This document shows, in pieces, positions 50,401-60,408 of a stretch of 64,000 nucleotides of DNA (positions are counted from its first letter, which is position 1; each line of letters starts with the position of its first letter). Source of the stretch: Bathynomus jamesi (lineage: Eukaryota; Arthropoda; Malacostraca; Isopoda; Cirolanidae); contig JAJOZX010009062.1 in NCBI GenBank assembly GCA_023014485.1, positions 62,001-126,000 on the forward strand. Reading direction: 5' to 3'. A model generated the notes under the pieces. The model did not search any database. It was not told where the DNA came from and saw only the letters and a program-made list of their open reading frames with translations. A program made the position numbers and the translations under genes.

Positions 50401-51235
50401 AAACTGTACGTAGGACAAATTGTTTTTTTTTTCCGATTAATACTAAACTTAACCCTCTAACGCCGACTGGGTCGAATACGTACCGTTTCAAATACACGTA
50501 TTTAGACTTAACCCTACAAAAACGTTCGGCGTTAAAGGGTTAAAACCTGAGCTTTCACAGTGTTTTCCGATGGGCTTTTGCACATCCGAAAACTGGATTG
50601 AGGCTTTTCAGCCATTGCTAATGTACTTAAACTTTTGAACATTAATGCAGTATTTTCATATGACAGTATTGTGAGAAATATCAGAATAAAGATTAGTCCT
50701 ACCAATAATTCAGGCACTATCTATAAAATTGGTTGTAAACAATGTGATTCCTTTACATTGGACAGACGGGAAAGGATTTGAACATGCGTGTAAAACAGCA
50801 TCAATATTCTGTTAGAACGGGACAGTCATACATTTTTTTGTCCATTTGTCAGAGTTATTTCACTGTATTGATTGAAATAATGCATCAATTTTGTTTCACT
50901 CAAACAACGCTGTTAATAGAAATATTCTTGAGTCTGCCATTATTCAACTTAGAATTAAATTCAACATTAGCCACGGCCTTTTTTCGCTTCATCCTGTTGT
51001 TTTGAATTCGTTCAGAATGGATTTAGACAAGAAGGGCAAGTGCTGGTAGCTTTTGTTTACAAATTTGTATTCCTCTCCTACTATTTTTTTTTTTAATTTT
51101 TCTTTGTGACCTATATAGAGTATAGTCTCGAACTTATTTATTTCAGTATTCTTGAGGACGTTATTAGACGAAAGCGTTTGAGCACCATTCTGTGTTTTCT
51201 TTTTCGTTCGTGGTTATTTTCATCATATACGGTGT

Positions 51236-51318
<83 letters not shown>

Positions 51319-53909
51319 TGGTAGCACTTTTATTATTTTATTATATTAAGTATTTATTCATCAAAGTGACACTCATACCTTTATTCCTGCAGTTCTTTTA
51401 CTTTCATGAACAATAAGAACTTCCAAGTCCACGAACAACCATGGGTTCGATTCTGCTTTTGTTTGAGAATAAGTATTGAAATCTTCATCTACTGCGTTTA
51501 GAGTAGGACTACTCTGAATGAAAGAGATTGAATTATCATAAAAAAAATGAAATTTGATTTAGAAAACTTCTGTGAACTAAGTAAGAAAATACAGGGTGCT
51601 TCATAAAAATGTTAACACTTATATGAAGTTTTATTTTTTATTTCCAAGTCATTTCTAAACATTTATGTTCACTCTTACCATTTACTTTCAGCTTGAAAAT
51701 TTAGTTAATTTATGTCATTATTCAGTGAGATTCAGTCACAACCCCCCCCCCCCCCCCAAAAAAAAATTAACATTGTAAACAATAAGTAATTATAATTTTT
51801 TATATACGCTTTACCTTCTTCACTATTTCTTTACTTGGATTTGTTTACCACAATTACCAATGATCTTCTCTCATTAATGTCTCACACTCGTTTCAACTTC
51901 AAATTCTTATACGCATTTTACTCTGTTTATTACACTTTGCTTATTATTATTGCATATATATATATATGTATCACACGTCACCTATTCATGTCCATTTACT
52001 TTGAATAACTTTATTCCGTTATAAAGTGTTCCAAGTCTTTATTATTGGGTGAAAAAATCAATCGATTCCGCATCATTCTTTCAATTAAAACTAATTTTAT
52101 TCCTTACAAGTTATTTTTATGTATAAAATTATGAGAAAATGAGACATTTTCTTCTATTATGAATTCATTCAAGTCTTCTCCATCACGTAAAAATAATCAG
52201 AATTTTTGTCAGGTCTAAAAACTCATTTTACTTTACATTTCCACAATAGCATCCATAGCTCAATGGGCAACTTGTTTCTCTATAATGCGGTGAAAACACT
52301 GGGGTAGGGGGTCCGAACCCCGATGATGCCAGTAATAATAATGCAAGAATTAGAGCAATGGACAGTATTTGTTCGCTTGAGCGCTGTGCCATTCCTCTCT
52401 CTCCTTCGATGAATAAATATTATTGATACATTTCCACAAAGTCAGTTGTCTGTTTACTTGGGTACTTGTATAAAAAAATTACGCACAGGTTTGTAAACCA
52501 AAATATTTCCTCCTCTCAAATCTTCATTTAAAAAACATGATAAAAGAATTTTTAATTTATGTCTTTCTTTAAAATTCGTAATAATGAAAATCCAAACTTT
52601 TTTTTAGAAAATCAAATAACATTTAAATATTTTGAATTTGCTGAGACCTACTTCTCCGAAGAAGCGTTTGCTGGTTTCCTGAGGAAGACATTGAAACTGA
52701 TTCGTCGAAGATAATGAAACAGTGGTTTCCCTCCAAATTTTTTTATGTCAAAAATTCCACGAGGGCAATTGTAGTCTAGAAAAGAAAGGAAAATCTGTGA
52801 ATGCAGTTTTATAATAGTATGCCTTGAATATTCAAAGAAAATATGATGTTGTAACTATAGATGTAAAGAGAAGGGCATTAATTATATTAATTTACTGGGT
52901 TATAATGTGTTACAAGGAGCAGAGAGACATTTATCAGTAATCATTTACGTAGATATTGAGATGTTATGAAGAATGTGAATTGCAGAAAAGATTAAAAAAA
53001 AATTATAAAATTGTGGAACTTAATATCGATAAGAGAGACACTGGTTATTCTATCAAAATTATTAAAATTAATGAACCTCATTTATTTTATTAATGGTATT
53101 TCTATTAATCTAAAAAAAAAAACATTTTCTTAAAAATAGTAAATTTACTGTTCAAATAAATTTTGTTTTTATAACTCTCAGTTAAACATTTATTATTAAG
53201 GTTAATAAATTTCATAAAAGGAATGAATGACAACAGTGAGTGACAATAGTAGAATCTAAAATAAGTATGGAATAATAATTAGTTATATTTGGTAATATCT
53301 ATAAAACAGTGAAGCATGATTGATTCTACTTTTAACTCTTCTCTGTTTCGGAAAAGCCCCCCTAATGACAGGCACGTTTACTTTCATAAAAACTACAGTG
53401 ATCAACACAAAAAGGAGAGAATGAATAATCTACGAATGAAAGAACTTTAATTGTAAAGAAGAACATCATCGATGGTTTCTGAGAAAGTTTTGTTTCTTTT
53501 AAATTATCGTAATTTGCAACGACTTTAAACAAATAAAGAAATTATTACTTCACTTCAATAATAAATAATCTTTTATGACCTAATTTAGAATTTAAAAAAA
53601 AATGAGATAATAAAAATGTCATTTGACTTTATACAATAACTCAATGCTAATATATACCAAATGAATTTCAGCTACATATTGCCTTGACTTCTCTAACTTA
53701 ATAGACTTTATAAGGCGACTTCAGCCATTCCCACAAACCTGTTTCACTTTCAAGCTCATCAGGAAGAGAAGTATAATCTAAGTCTTGAATTCTTTGTTCC
53801 AGAATTTTAGTTCTTGATTTCTCCTTTTCAAAGGAGCTCTTCATAGCTTCAAATTCTGAACGAAGCTCAGAAATCAAAGCAATCATATTTCCTGTAACAA
53901 ATTTGCACT

Positions 53910-53962
<53 letters not shown>

Positions 53963-56185
53963 GAAACTGTGGTAATTCTTCCTGGCGAGGTGTAGCTGAA
54001 AGATGAAAAGGCAATTACATTTCAATTCTTTTTTTTACTTATTCATGCTTAAATAAATTCTCACGTTTCATTTTATCGTTTGCTGCTTTTCATTAAAATG
54101 TAATTTTACTGACGACAAAAAAGTTCTCTTCTTAATAGTTTAGGAAAGTAATGCAATGACGTGATTGTTTAACCTCATCCACAATATCTAAGGTCATATG
54201 ACGGAGGGGACCTACCGGTCGAAATTAGTACAGGACCAGTACACAGACGCATCCTTCCGACTTCATCACTATGCCATTTCTGTACCTCCTGACTATACCT
54301 CACCAACTGCTTTGAGTTCTCTAAAAATATAATCCCTCCGAATAACACCGACCATCTGTTTTGAGTAGTTTCTACATAGAGTCGCTCTACACAAATAGCC
54401 ATAGACGAATCCATAAGAGATCTGTATCAACAACTTGTACTACAATAGCCACATTGCAATTTTAGGTATATAAAAGGAAAGGTCCCAAACTATTAACATT
54501 TACAGCCTCAGACACCTTTTTCTTCTTCGAGCAGAACCTATATCAGCAAACCAGTTCCCTAACTATGGGATTAACCTACAAGGTTGCCCTGGCCTACATC
54601 TTCCTATTTCACCATGACCGTACCTTGCTGCACCAATGCCTTTCAGAATTCAAATCACATTCATATACAGTAAAAGATATGTCAAAACGTACACTATTTT
54701 AACATCCCATACTATGAATACCTAAAGTCCTAAACCAAAAACATAACATACAATCAGAACTTCTTCGTCAACTTCCCACCTTTAAACCCAAATCAATTTC
54801 CACCTCATTTTCACAAATCACCACAGTTTGAAAACTTTCTTTATTCATGAAGGAAAACCTAATACCAACATCTTTTTGTCTGTTGTTTATTCTTTCAACT
54901 ATACTCTCTGTAATACGAGTTATATTGGCAGCACATGCAAATTCAAACTCAGAACAGACGAATATTGAAGCATCTTCAGTCGTACCTCCTAACCCCTTAA
55001 CAAACCATCAAAATCTGCCGTACGCGAGCACTACCACGTATGGAGGGACGTGTAGACACCAATCGACCATAGAAGAACTCCGAGGAGTACGTTAGGCAGG
55101 AGAAAGGGATTGCTGGAACTCTCGTTTCTCCTGTCACTGTCCTCCTTGCTGATCTTTATTCATGTGAGCAGTCAAGTATGCTTCAAACACACACTTCTCT
55201 CTCTATCCTTCACTACACTTTCATTCATTTTACATACGACACATTCTTCTAAAAAAAAATTATAAAAGAAAAGGCATTGTGAACCTCGAAGGCCTTGATT
55301 TCGCCTCTCTCTCCTTTTTATAAAGGAGGCATTTGCCTTTAATTTTTAGATGTATCACATCTAGTTTTGACTTTGTTTGTATTATTATTATATCTATAAA
55401 AATAACTTAAGATTTAATATGTACTCTATTTTCAATTACAAGTTCGTTTGCGTAATCTAAACTAGTTAATATTCTTTATTCATTAATTTATATACAGTAT
55501 TATTTAATCAACAAATCACGAGTTATGTATAACCTAATCATAACTTGTTCATTTTTCGTATTCTGTATTTACTTATTTCTTTCCTCGTCTATAACTGATA
55601 ATTGTTTGTACTGCACTCGTATCTTATCTATACTTTTTAAGATTAAATATATACTGTGATTTTCAAAATTAATTTCTAATTTCCAACTATTACTTCTTTT
55701 ATGTATTCTAAATTAATTAATTTTCAATAAAACTTGTAATATTTAATATTTATTTCAGAAATAAAGAATTTTTATACTGATTTTGATTTTGATTTTGACG
55801 AAAAATTTGTAATGATTTCGTATATAATTTGTTTTTAAAAGAATTGGCAAGAAATATCTGGAAGAAGGAAACACAAACTGAAAATAATTTTACCTGAATG
55901 AGCATTTGTTGACGACAGTGAAGATGATGATTTGAAAGCATCAATTTCGTTCTCTGTTCAGACATAAAATAAATTAATATTAGTTAATTACAGGAGGCTT
56001 CACAAATGAATACTTGGGTTCAACAAACGTGATCCCAGGATCCTGGGATTGAATTGGTGAACTTATTTCCCTGGAAATTAATCATAATCCCGATGTAATT
56101 TTCAAATCTAAAATTTATCAATCAGAATATGAATAATTTTCGTACAGTTATTTTGCAATGTTGAATTACGGTAGATGCTCCTGTA

Positions 56186-56253
<68 letters not shown>

Positions 56254-56745
56254 ATGCGGTTTTGCTTCTACAAAGCTTCAATTTAATATTTAGGAGAAAT
56301 CCAATGACAAGGAGGAATGTAAATGCCATGAAAAGTCTTCTTTAATGCGCAACGTTTCGAGCAATACGCTCATCATCAGGCTAGATAATAACAATATGAA
56401 ATTAGAATCAATAAATAAATGTGAACAAGACAAAATAATTTCTATAAAACCTATTCATTAAAAGCAAATTTTAAAAAGACTAAACGAAGAGGGTTAAATT
56501 CAAAGTAATTTTATATGTAAATTTTTATAACTTTGAATTTAACCCTCTTCTTTTAGTCTTTTTAAAATTTGCTTTTAATGAATAGGTTTTATAGAAATTA
56601 TTTTGTCTTGTTCACATTTATTTATTGATTCTAATTTCATATTGTTATTATCTAGCCTGATGATGAGCGTATTGCTCGAAACGTTGCGCATTAAAGAAGA
56701 CTTTTCATGGCATTTACATTCCTCCTTGTCATTGGATTTCTCCTA

Positions 56746-56787
<42 letters not shown>

Positions 56788-57886
56788 TTAACATGCAATG
56801 GTTATCAAATTACGGACATTGGTGGGTGATCATAGTGCGGCTCATTTCTATTTCTTGAAAAATATTTCAAAAATTAGTGAATGATAATATCGTAAGGTCA
56901 ACAAATTCTCTTTAATTTTGCACAAAACACTTGTTTCTTTACTTTCTTTAGAATCTTTAACACTTGAGTGTACTGCTATTTTTTACATTATATTAGAAAT
57001 TTCTTATATAAAGGAATATTTTTGAAGGAATTTATTGTTTTGAAGGAAGAAATTTATGTTCTATATTATTTTTTGCAAATACCAGCGGTGTTCAAACTGT
57101 TTATTGTCCTATTCTACGACGAACAACAATTTTGGTTAAATGCTTTTGAAATATTGCTGCGATGTTTCAGATTTATATTAAATCTGGGGATTGCATAAAG
57201 AACCGGAAATTGATGAACCCTAATAAATACCTTCTACTACCATCATTTTTAATAGACCACATTTTAATAATTTCAAGTGAACTCAATTATTATCGTCACT
57301 TTAAAATTAGTTTATGATGACTTTATACGTTATAAGGTAAACTTACCCATTTCAATCACTCTTGAACTTAAAGAACAAATAAGACTTTCTGTCTTCGGTT
57401 CGTATCTTTGGTTTTTGGAGTTTTTGTTTTCAAATGCGTTCATTAGCCAATCTACTTTGGAATCCACATCGGTCATCTTTGTAGACACAATTTCCAGCAA
57501 CGCTTTTGAATTAACTGAAATGCATTATGGGTAACAAAATAAGTATTTTGTAGTTTAGTCAAAAAATTAGCTTCTTATTTACGTTACTTTTACATTGTAC
57601 ACAAAACAACTCTGGATCCCAAACGCGTTTCAGTAAATTTGAAAATAAATAATTCGGAGTAGAAGCGAGTTTTAAATATAAATTTGTGTAATTGAATGCA
57701 ATTAATTTTACCTTTTTAAATAAAAAATTCTTATGTGAAAACCCAATGATAATAAATACAGTCTCAATAGTGTATAAAATTACCTGTCGTTGAGTTTCCA
57801 TTGCTTTCGGCGACAGTGTTGACAAATAGCACAAACACAACAACAAAAATCATATGAAATGAAAGTGAAAGATCGTAATTTGGCAT
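47212..57886 (-). CDS. Secreted coiled-coil protein with F5/8C (F-type-lectin-like) domain, intact 7-exon copy
   Basis: Exons in transcription order: 57784-57886, 57347-57514, 55894-55953, 53739-53891, 52652-52775, 51379-51511, 47212-47430. All introns are GT-AG. Phases are 1,1,1,1,2,0 and the exons sum to 960 nt, or 319 residues plus stop, with no in-frame stop. Residues 1-25 are a signal peptide (MPNYDLSLSFHM then a V/F/L-rich core). About 36-160 are charged, heptad-like coiled coil. From about 187 to the end runs a discoidin/F-type pattern: FNVFLRKPANASSE, LNAVDEDF, ESNPWLFVDLEV, then GGMCGRFVIVVRE. I see none of the usual F-type fucose-binding R-x-D or Cys-Cys residues, so the ligand is unknown. 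Proteins of this build are commonly secreted recognition or matrix factors (inference). Oddity: exon 6 lacks 24 nt present in unit 1, in frame. Family assignment is from pattern only. Confidence 0.72.
47717..49705 (+). mobile_element. CACTG-ended DNA transposon carrying an uncharacterised DDE-like gene (unit 2 only)
   Basis: 1,989 bp inserted relative to unit 1 (empty site at about 20,085). Ends CACTGGTCAACAAA and, inverted, CACTGGCCAACAAA. Flanked by TAA on both sides (47,714-47,716 and 49,706-49,708), a 3-bp duplication confirmed by the empty site. CACT(A/G) ends with a 3-bp TSD suggest the CMC/EnSpm group (inference). Carries the reading frame at 48,031. Confidence 0.72.
48031..49221 (+). 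pseudogene. DDE-transposase-like protein gene inside the CACTG-ended element, decayed
   Basis: The family pattern is common as uncharacterised proteins in arthropod and cnidarian genomes. Residues include zinc-type Cys pairs (SCFVCGQL, ICSGCSNGLRDWLN), MPFAIPMIWREPRDH, DCYFC, LFIDSSQRSLKAVLLHNGN and CGDLKVIGVLMGMQSG. After the stop the other frame continues with HFLHSHLDFFPENLGAVSDE, then QGERFHQD, and after another shift MEKRYQGYW. I read D-S-S, G-D-L and D/E-E-Q-G-E as candidate DDE triad sites (inference). A frameshift near 48,150 separates the likely true start MPQQCKNDPD (48,126) from the body. A large internal part between the second and third motifs is missing. Confidence 0.6.
49709..51060 (+). 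mobile_element. Degenerate Penelope-like element, type 1 (unit 2)
   Basis: Orthologue of 20,085-21,640. The GIY-YIG segment at about 50,718-50,830 is 1 nt short in the core but keeps MRVKQHQYSVRTGQ. Part of the linker region is missing, and a piggyBac-type MITE is inserted at 50,453. Confidence 0.65.
50453..50539. mobile_element. Short piggyBac-type MITE (unit 2 only)
   Basis: 87 bp between TTAA (50,449-50,452) and TTAA (50,540-50,543) with ends CCCTCTAACGCCGA and, inverted, CCCTTTAACGCCGA. Unit 1 has the empty single TTAA at about 20,870. Confidence 0.8.
51237..51316. repeat. (CA)n(TA)n microsatellite
   Basis: Unit 2 only; it sits just downstream of the type 1 Penelope-like element. Confidence 0.88.
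51379..51511 (-). CDS. Exon 6 of the intact gene: F5/8C-like domain centre
   Basis: 133 nt, phase 2 to phase 0, acceptor gag (cag in unit 1), donor gtatgag. Encodes TLNAVDEDF and ESNPWLFVDLEV. Relative to unit 1 (22,510-22,666) it lacks 24 nt encoding PHLIWEIS, a strand of the expected beta sandwich. Confidence 0.72.
51742..51757. repeat. C16 homopolymer
   Basis: A run of C followed by A9, where unit 1 has only CCCC then AAA. Could be real slippage or an assembly error. Confidence 0.75.
52247..52427 (+). mobile_element. tRNA-derived SINE (unit 2)
   Basis: About 181 bp with box A TAGCTCAATGGGC and box B GGTCCGAACCC, flanked by ACATTTCCACAA on both sides (52,235-52,246 and 52,428-52,439). An AATAAATATTATT tail precedes the right duplicate. 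The inserted position is shared with unit 1. Confidence 0.72.
52652..52775 (-). CDS. Exon 5 of the intact gene: start of F5/8C-like domain
   Basis: 124 nt, entered in phase 1 after acceptor tttcttttctag and left in phase 2 at donor gtaggt. It ends FNVFLRKPANASSE, the typical opening strand of F-type/discoidin domains (pattern N-x-A-x-x-K-P-A-x-x-S-S). Unit 1's copy (23,834-23,956) is 1 nt shorter and out of frame. Confidence 0.7.
53739..53891 (-). CDS. Exon 4 of the intact gene: coiled coil
   Basis: 153 nt, phase 1 to phase 1, encoding a strongly charged helix (ISELRSEFEAMKSSFEKEKS, then ILEQRIQDLD). Donor CAG|gtttgt. Reading through the donor gives a short tail and a stop, so an unspliced reading would truncate the protein here; the phase match to exon 5 favours splicing. 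The paralogue is at 24,954-25,106. Confidence 0.72.
53914..53963. repeat. (TA)n microsatellite in intron 3 of the intact gene
   Basis: Directly upstream (in transcription) of exon 4. Confidence 0.88.
54170..55120 (+). mobile_element. Degenerate Penelope-like element, type 2 (unit 2)
   Basis: Orthologue of 25,500-26,480. The RT block (FFFFEQNLYQQT, then ALAYIFLFHHDRT) is somewhat longer, and the GIY-YIG region is at about 54,880-55,050. Confidence 0.66.
55121..55893. other. No gene seen (unit 2, intron 3)
   Basis: Non-coding; matches 28,780-29,344 from about 55,330 on. Confidence 0.38.
55894..55953 (-). CDS. Exon 3 of the intact gene: short Ser-rich linker
   Basis: 60 nt, phase 1 to phase 1, encoding NEIDAFKSSSSLSSTNAHS. 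Donor gtaaaat. The same exon lies at 29,345-29,404 and 63,185-63,244. Confidence 0.68.
56190..56251. repeat. (TA)n microsatellite
   Basis: Left border of the unit 2/3 palindrome insertion. Confidence 0.9.
56252..56750. mobile_element. Palindrome with hammerhead-ribozyme-like cores (unit 2/3 junction)
   Basis: Arms of about 220 bp (56,286-56,507 and 56,529-56,750) around a centre of about 20 bp. Both arms carry the full CTGATGA...GAGC loop GCTC...GAAAC order: 56,657-56,682 on plus, 56,354-56,379 on minus. This matches the conserved core and stem II of hammerhead ribozymes known from Penelope-like elements. Same family as 27,372-28,123. Confidence 0.75.
56751..56784. repeat. (TA)n microsatellite, unit 2/3 junction
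   Basis: Alternating TA inside the split hAT-like element. Confidence 0.9.
57347..57514 (-). CDS. Exon 2 of the intact gene: coiled coil
   Basis: 168 nt between acceptor gcatttcag and donor gtaagt, phase 1 to phase 1. Encodes ALLEIVSTKM, DSKVDWLMNAFENKN and SRVIEM, with hydrophobic residues at heptad spacing. It is nearly identical in units 1 and 2 (1,843-2,010 and 30,222-30,389). Confidence 0.75.
57784..57886 (-). CDS. Exon 1 of the intact gene: signal peptide
   Basis: Starts with the first ATG after a candidate acceptor at 57,894 and encodes 34 residues ending ESNGNSTT. The hydrophobic core precedes a likely cleavage after NTVA. Donor gtaatt, phase 1. The same exon is intact in unit 1 (2,280-2,382) and frameshifted in unit 2 (30,653-30,754). 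Confidence 0.75.
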
Positions 57887-58035
57887 TTTAAAGTCTTAAA
57901 TAACGATGATTAAAAGTTTATTAACTATAATTTGGCGGAACACTTTACGATTAAGAACCCAAATATTAATCACAAATATGAAAAACTGTCCAATCTTTTC
58001 TTCTTTGAAGTGAACCAAATACAAAGTATACACTT

Positions 58036-58080
58036 ACGAGTAACGAGAGCCTCTGTCTCCCTTTTTATCGTCTTTATATT
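58036..58080 (-). promoter_or_regulatory. TATA box and leader donor of the intact gene (unit 3 copy)
   Basis: TATAAA at 58,073-58,078 and gtaagt at 58,037. This would drive the intact gene whose ATG is at 57,886. Confidence 0.5.
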
Positions 58081-58759
58081 CTCCCTCAAAACCCATCCCC
58101 TACTTCCGTCCTCTAATATTCCCCTGATGTATATGAGAGCAGTTGAACCTATAATCTGTTCAGAGGAGAGTCGAGGACAAAACATTTGTCCTTCACTAAA
58201 AATTGTGAAGATAAACATTTCAAATTACTTATTTTCCTTTGATTCATTTAAACATTTAAAATGACGAAAAGATTTCATGTTTCAACTCTGCACGAACAAT
58301 GTTGTAAATGTATGGGTGTGATTTGTTTTAAAGTGAGGAAACAGCTGTTGTGAGTAAATTTTCAACATATTTATGACTAAACCTTCCGGAAAATCAATTC
58401 ACACAGTTTCGGCAAATAGTTCGCCAAGAAACATACAGTTTCTAAAGAGCATAAAACCTAGCAACTGGAAGTTGTCCGTCTTTATTTGGGTATTTCGATC
58501 GTTTTGGTGACACAAATGAAACAAAATTTAAAAAAAACTAATTTTTGATTAATTTTTTATGCTTTGAAAGGTTTATATTTCTAGGCGAACTTTTTTCCGG
58601 AAATGTACACTTTTAATTTACAATAAAAACTATTTTCAGCCTCATTTACTGTATTTGAGTGCAACATTTATATAATTACGGGATTCTAAATCAGTAAAGA
58701 AATTTGAATTTTTCCGCAATCCTACTAATAATAACTCTTATGTGCATTTGTATTCTCAC

Positions 58760-58826
58760 CATCATCCCTCGATAAAATCTTCTATTTTCTCTTCTATGTT
58801 TCTTAGAGAATTGAGAGTTGTCAGTC
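58760..58826 (-). pseudogene. Possible coiled-coil exon remnant (unit 3)
   Basis: Same block as at 3,253; the end reads FIEG then stop. Confidence 0.28.
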
Positions 58827-59084
58827 CTGAATTTTTAGATTCATGAATATTGGTACTAAATTATGTTATCCTATTTCATTTTTAGATACGAAAGAGTTTG
58901 ATTAAATAATAATTTTATATAGGAATGATAATGATAGAAGACAAATGGCTTTCTCATATACTTCAGTGGTAAGAAATAAAATAAAATAGAGTTTCGGGTA
59001 CAATTTATTTTCATATATTTCTATGTTCTTCTTATCTTCCACTCTTAAAATTCGTCTGAAAATTCTCATTGAAAATTCTCATTG

Positions 59085-59190
59085 GAGAGAATTCCGTAGG
59101 AATTAGCGCAATGGGTCGAGTTCGTCTGGCCTCAGCGCTGTGCCCCTTTTTCTCGTCCTCTTCAATCATTTTAGACTGTTATTATTATTA
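59085..59190 (+). mobile_element. Possible SINE 3' part
   Basis: AGCGCTGTGCC followed by a C/T-rich tail resembles 52,380-52,415 of the unit 2 SINE. It starts exactly at the unit 3 breakpoint. Confidence 0.4.
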
Positions 59191-59679
59191 TTATTGACAT
59201 ATTTACTCTATTTCTTCGCAGGTATCAAATTTACAATACGGACGCGTGGATTTTTCTCTTATTAATAACAACCATTTTATCGTGTATTATACCTACTTGT
59301 TAGTAATATTGTTCCGTTATTGTTGTTTTTATCGTTGTTGTAGAAAAGAAAAGATATGAAAGCGAAAAAACATTAATTAATAACTCAAAATTTGTTTCAT
59401 TTTTCCTAACCCACCCAGCTATGTACTGTCCCAAGCTAGTCTGAGAAATAGGCAGTGGGTATTATAGAGTTTAATAATGTCTCTTTCTTCTTATATAGTT
59501 TTCATGGATTTATTATTAAAGTAAATTATATTATTTTCTCTTAACAGCTCCTAATTTCCAAATTTTTAACGATCATTTTTCATATTTAAAAAAAGAACCA
59601 ATAATTTTTGTTATTATAGTTGCTTCACCAAATTTTTCTTGATTATTTTTTATAATAATAGCTCTTAATCATTTTCATA

Positions 59680-59722
59680 TATATATATATATACTGTATA
59701 TATATATATATATATATATTAA
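59680..59722. repeat. (TA)n microsatellite
   Basis: Interrupted once by CTG near 59,694. Confidence 0.8.
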
Positions 59723-59787
59723 TACATTGTTTATTGAATTAGTTATTTGTATTCCTTTGATACTGTCTGAAGTGTACATAGGAAATG

Positions 59788-59836
59788 TCAGGCTTGATTT
59801 TAGCTATTGAAAACTGTATTACGAGAGTCACAAGAA

Positions 59837-59877
<41 letters not shown>

Positions 59878-60408
59878 CATTATTATTATTATTTTTATTA
59901 TTATTTAATGTTTTTGTCACTTTTCCAAATATGTAAAGTTAATTCTTTCAAATGTAAAAATCTGTTTCCAAACGATTCTCGAATAAAACAGGAAAACCGC
60001 TTTAATTATATGAGGCCCTCCGAGGAAGAAGTGGCTAAGCGACAAAAGTGAAAAACTCCAGAAAACGGAGCTAAAGTTATACGCACAAAATTTGAAAGTG
60101 TCATAACTTTTGAACTTTTGAACCTAAAAAAATTCAAGAGCTATGTCACTTACAAATTGGTACAACTTTAATTATGTTTTCTAGCGTTTTTTTTTTTTTT
60201 TTTTTTACGTTTGTCGCTTAGCCTCTTCTTCCTCGGAGGGCTTCATATAATAAAAGCGATTTTCCTGCTTTATTCGAGTATCGTTTCGAAACAGATTTTT
60301 ACATTTGAAAGAATTAACTTTACATATTTGGAAAACAGACAAAATCATTAAATAATAATAATGTCTTGTGACTCTCGTAATACAGTTTTCAATAGCTAAA
60401 CTCGAGCC
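59788..60408. mobile_element. Foldback (hairpin) element with (ATT)n in one arm
   Basis: Left arm (about 59,791-60,050) and right arm (about 60,205-60,408) are inverted copies: TAGCTATTGAAAACTGTATT and its complement at the outside, GAGGAAGAAGTGGCTAAGCG and its complement near the centre. The left arm carries about 70 bp of ATT repeats; the right has only AATAATAATAAT. Loop about 150 bp with a T-run at 60,187-60,206. Confidence 0.75.

Larger units (their letters stand above)
29635..56784. repeat. Tandem segmental duplication, unit 2
   Basis: Second copy of the unit, about 27.1 kb. It lacks unit 1's Tc1, long-TIR mariner and 27-28 kb palindrome insertions. It has its own insertions at 47,717 (CACTG-ended element), 50,453 (piggyBac-type MITE) and 56,252-56,750 (palindrome). 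Long stretches differ from unit 1 by only scattered substitutions and small indels, so the duplication is young relative to most of the transposons in it. Confidence 0.93.
56014..57222. mobile_element. hAT-like intron-2 element enlarged by a palindromic insertion
   Basis: Same element as 29,465-30,098; duplicate ATGAATAC on the left (56,006-56,013) and ATAAATAC on the right. Its internal (TA)n carries the palindrome 56,252-56,750. Confidence 0.6.

Noticed and set aside
57970..58218. 82-codon minus-strand frame across the promoter
   Set aside because: It spans the TATA box and leader donor and is not open in units 1 and 2.
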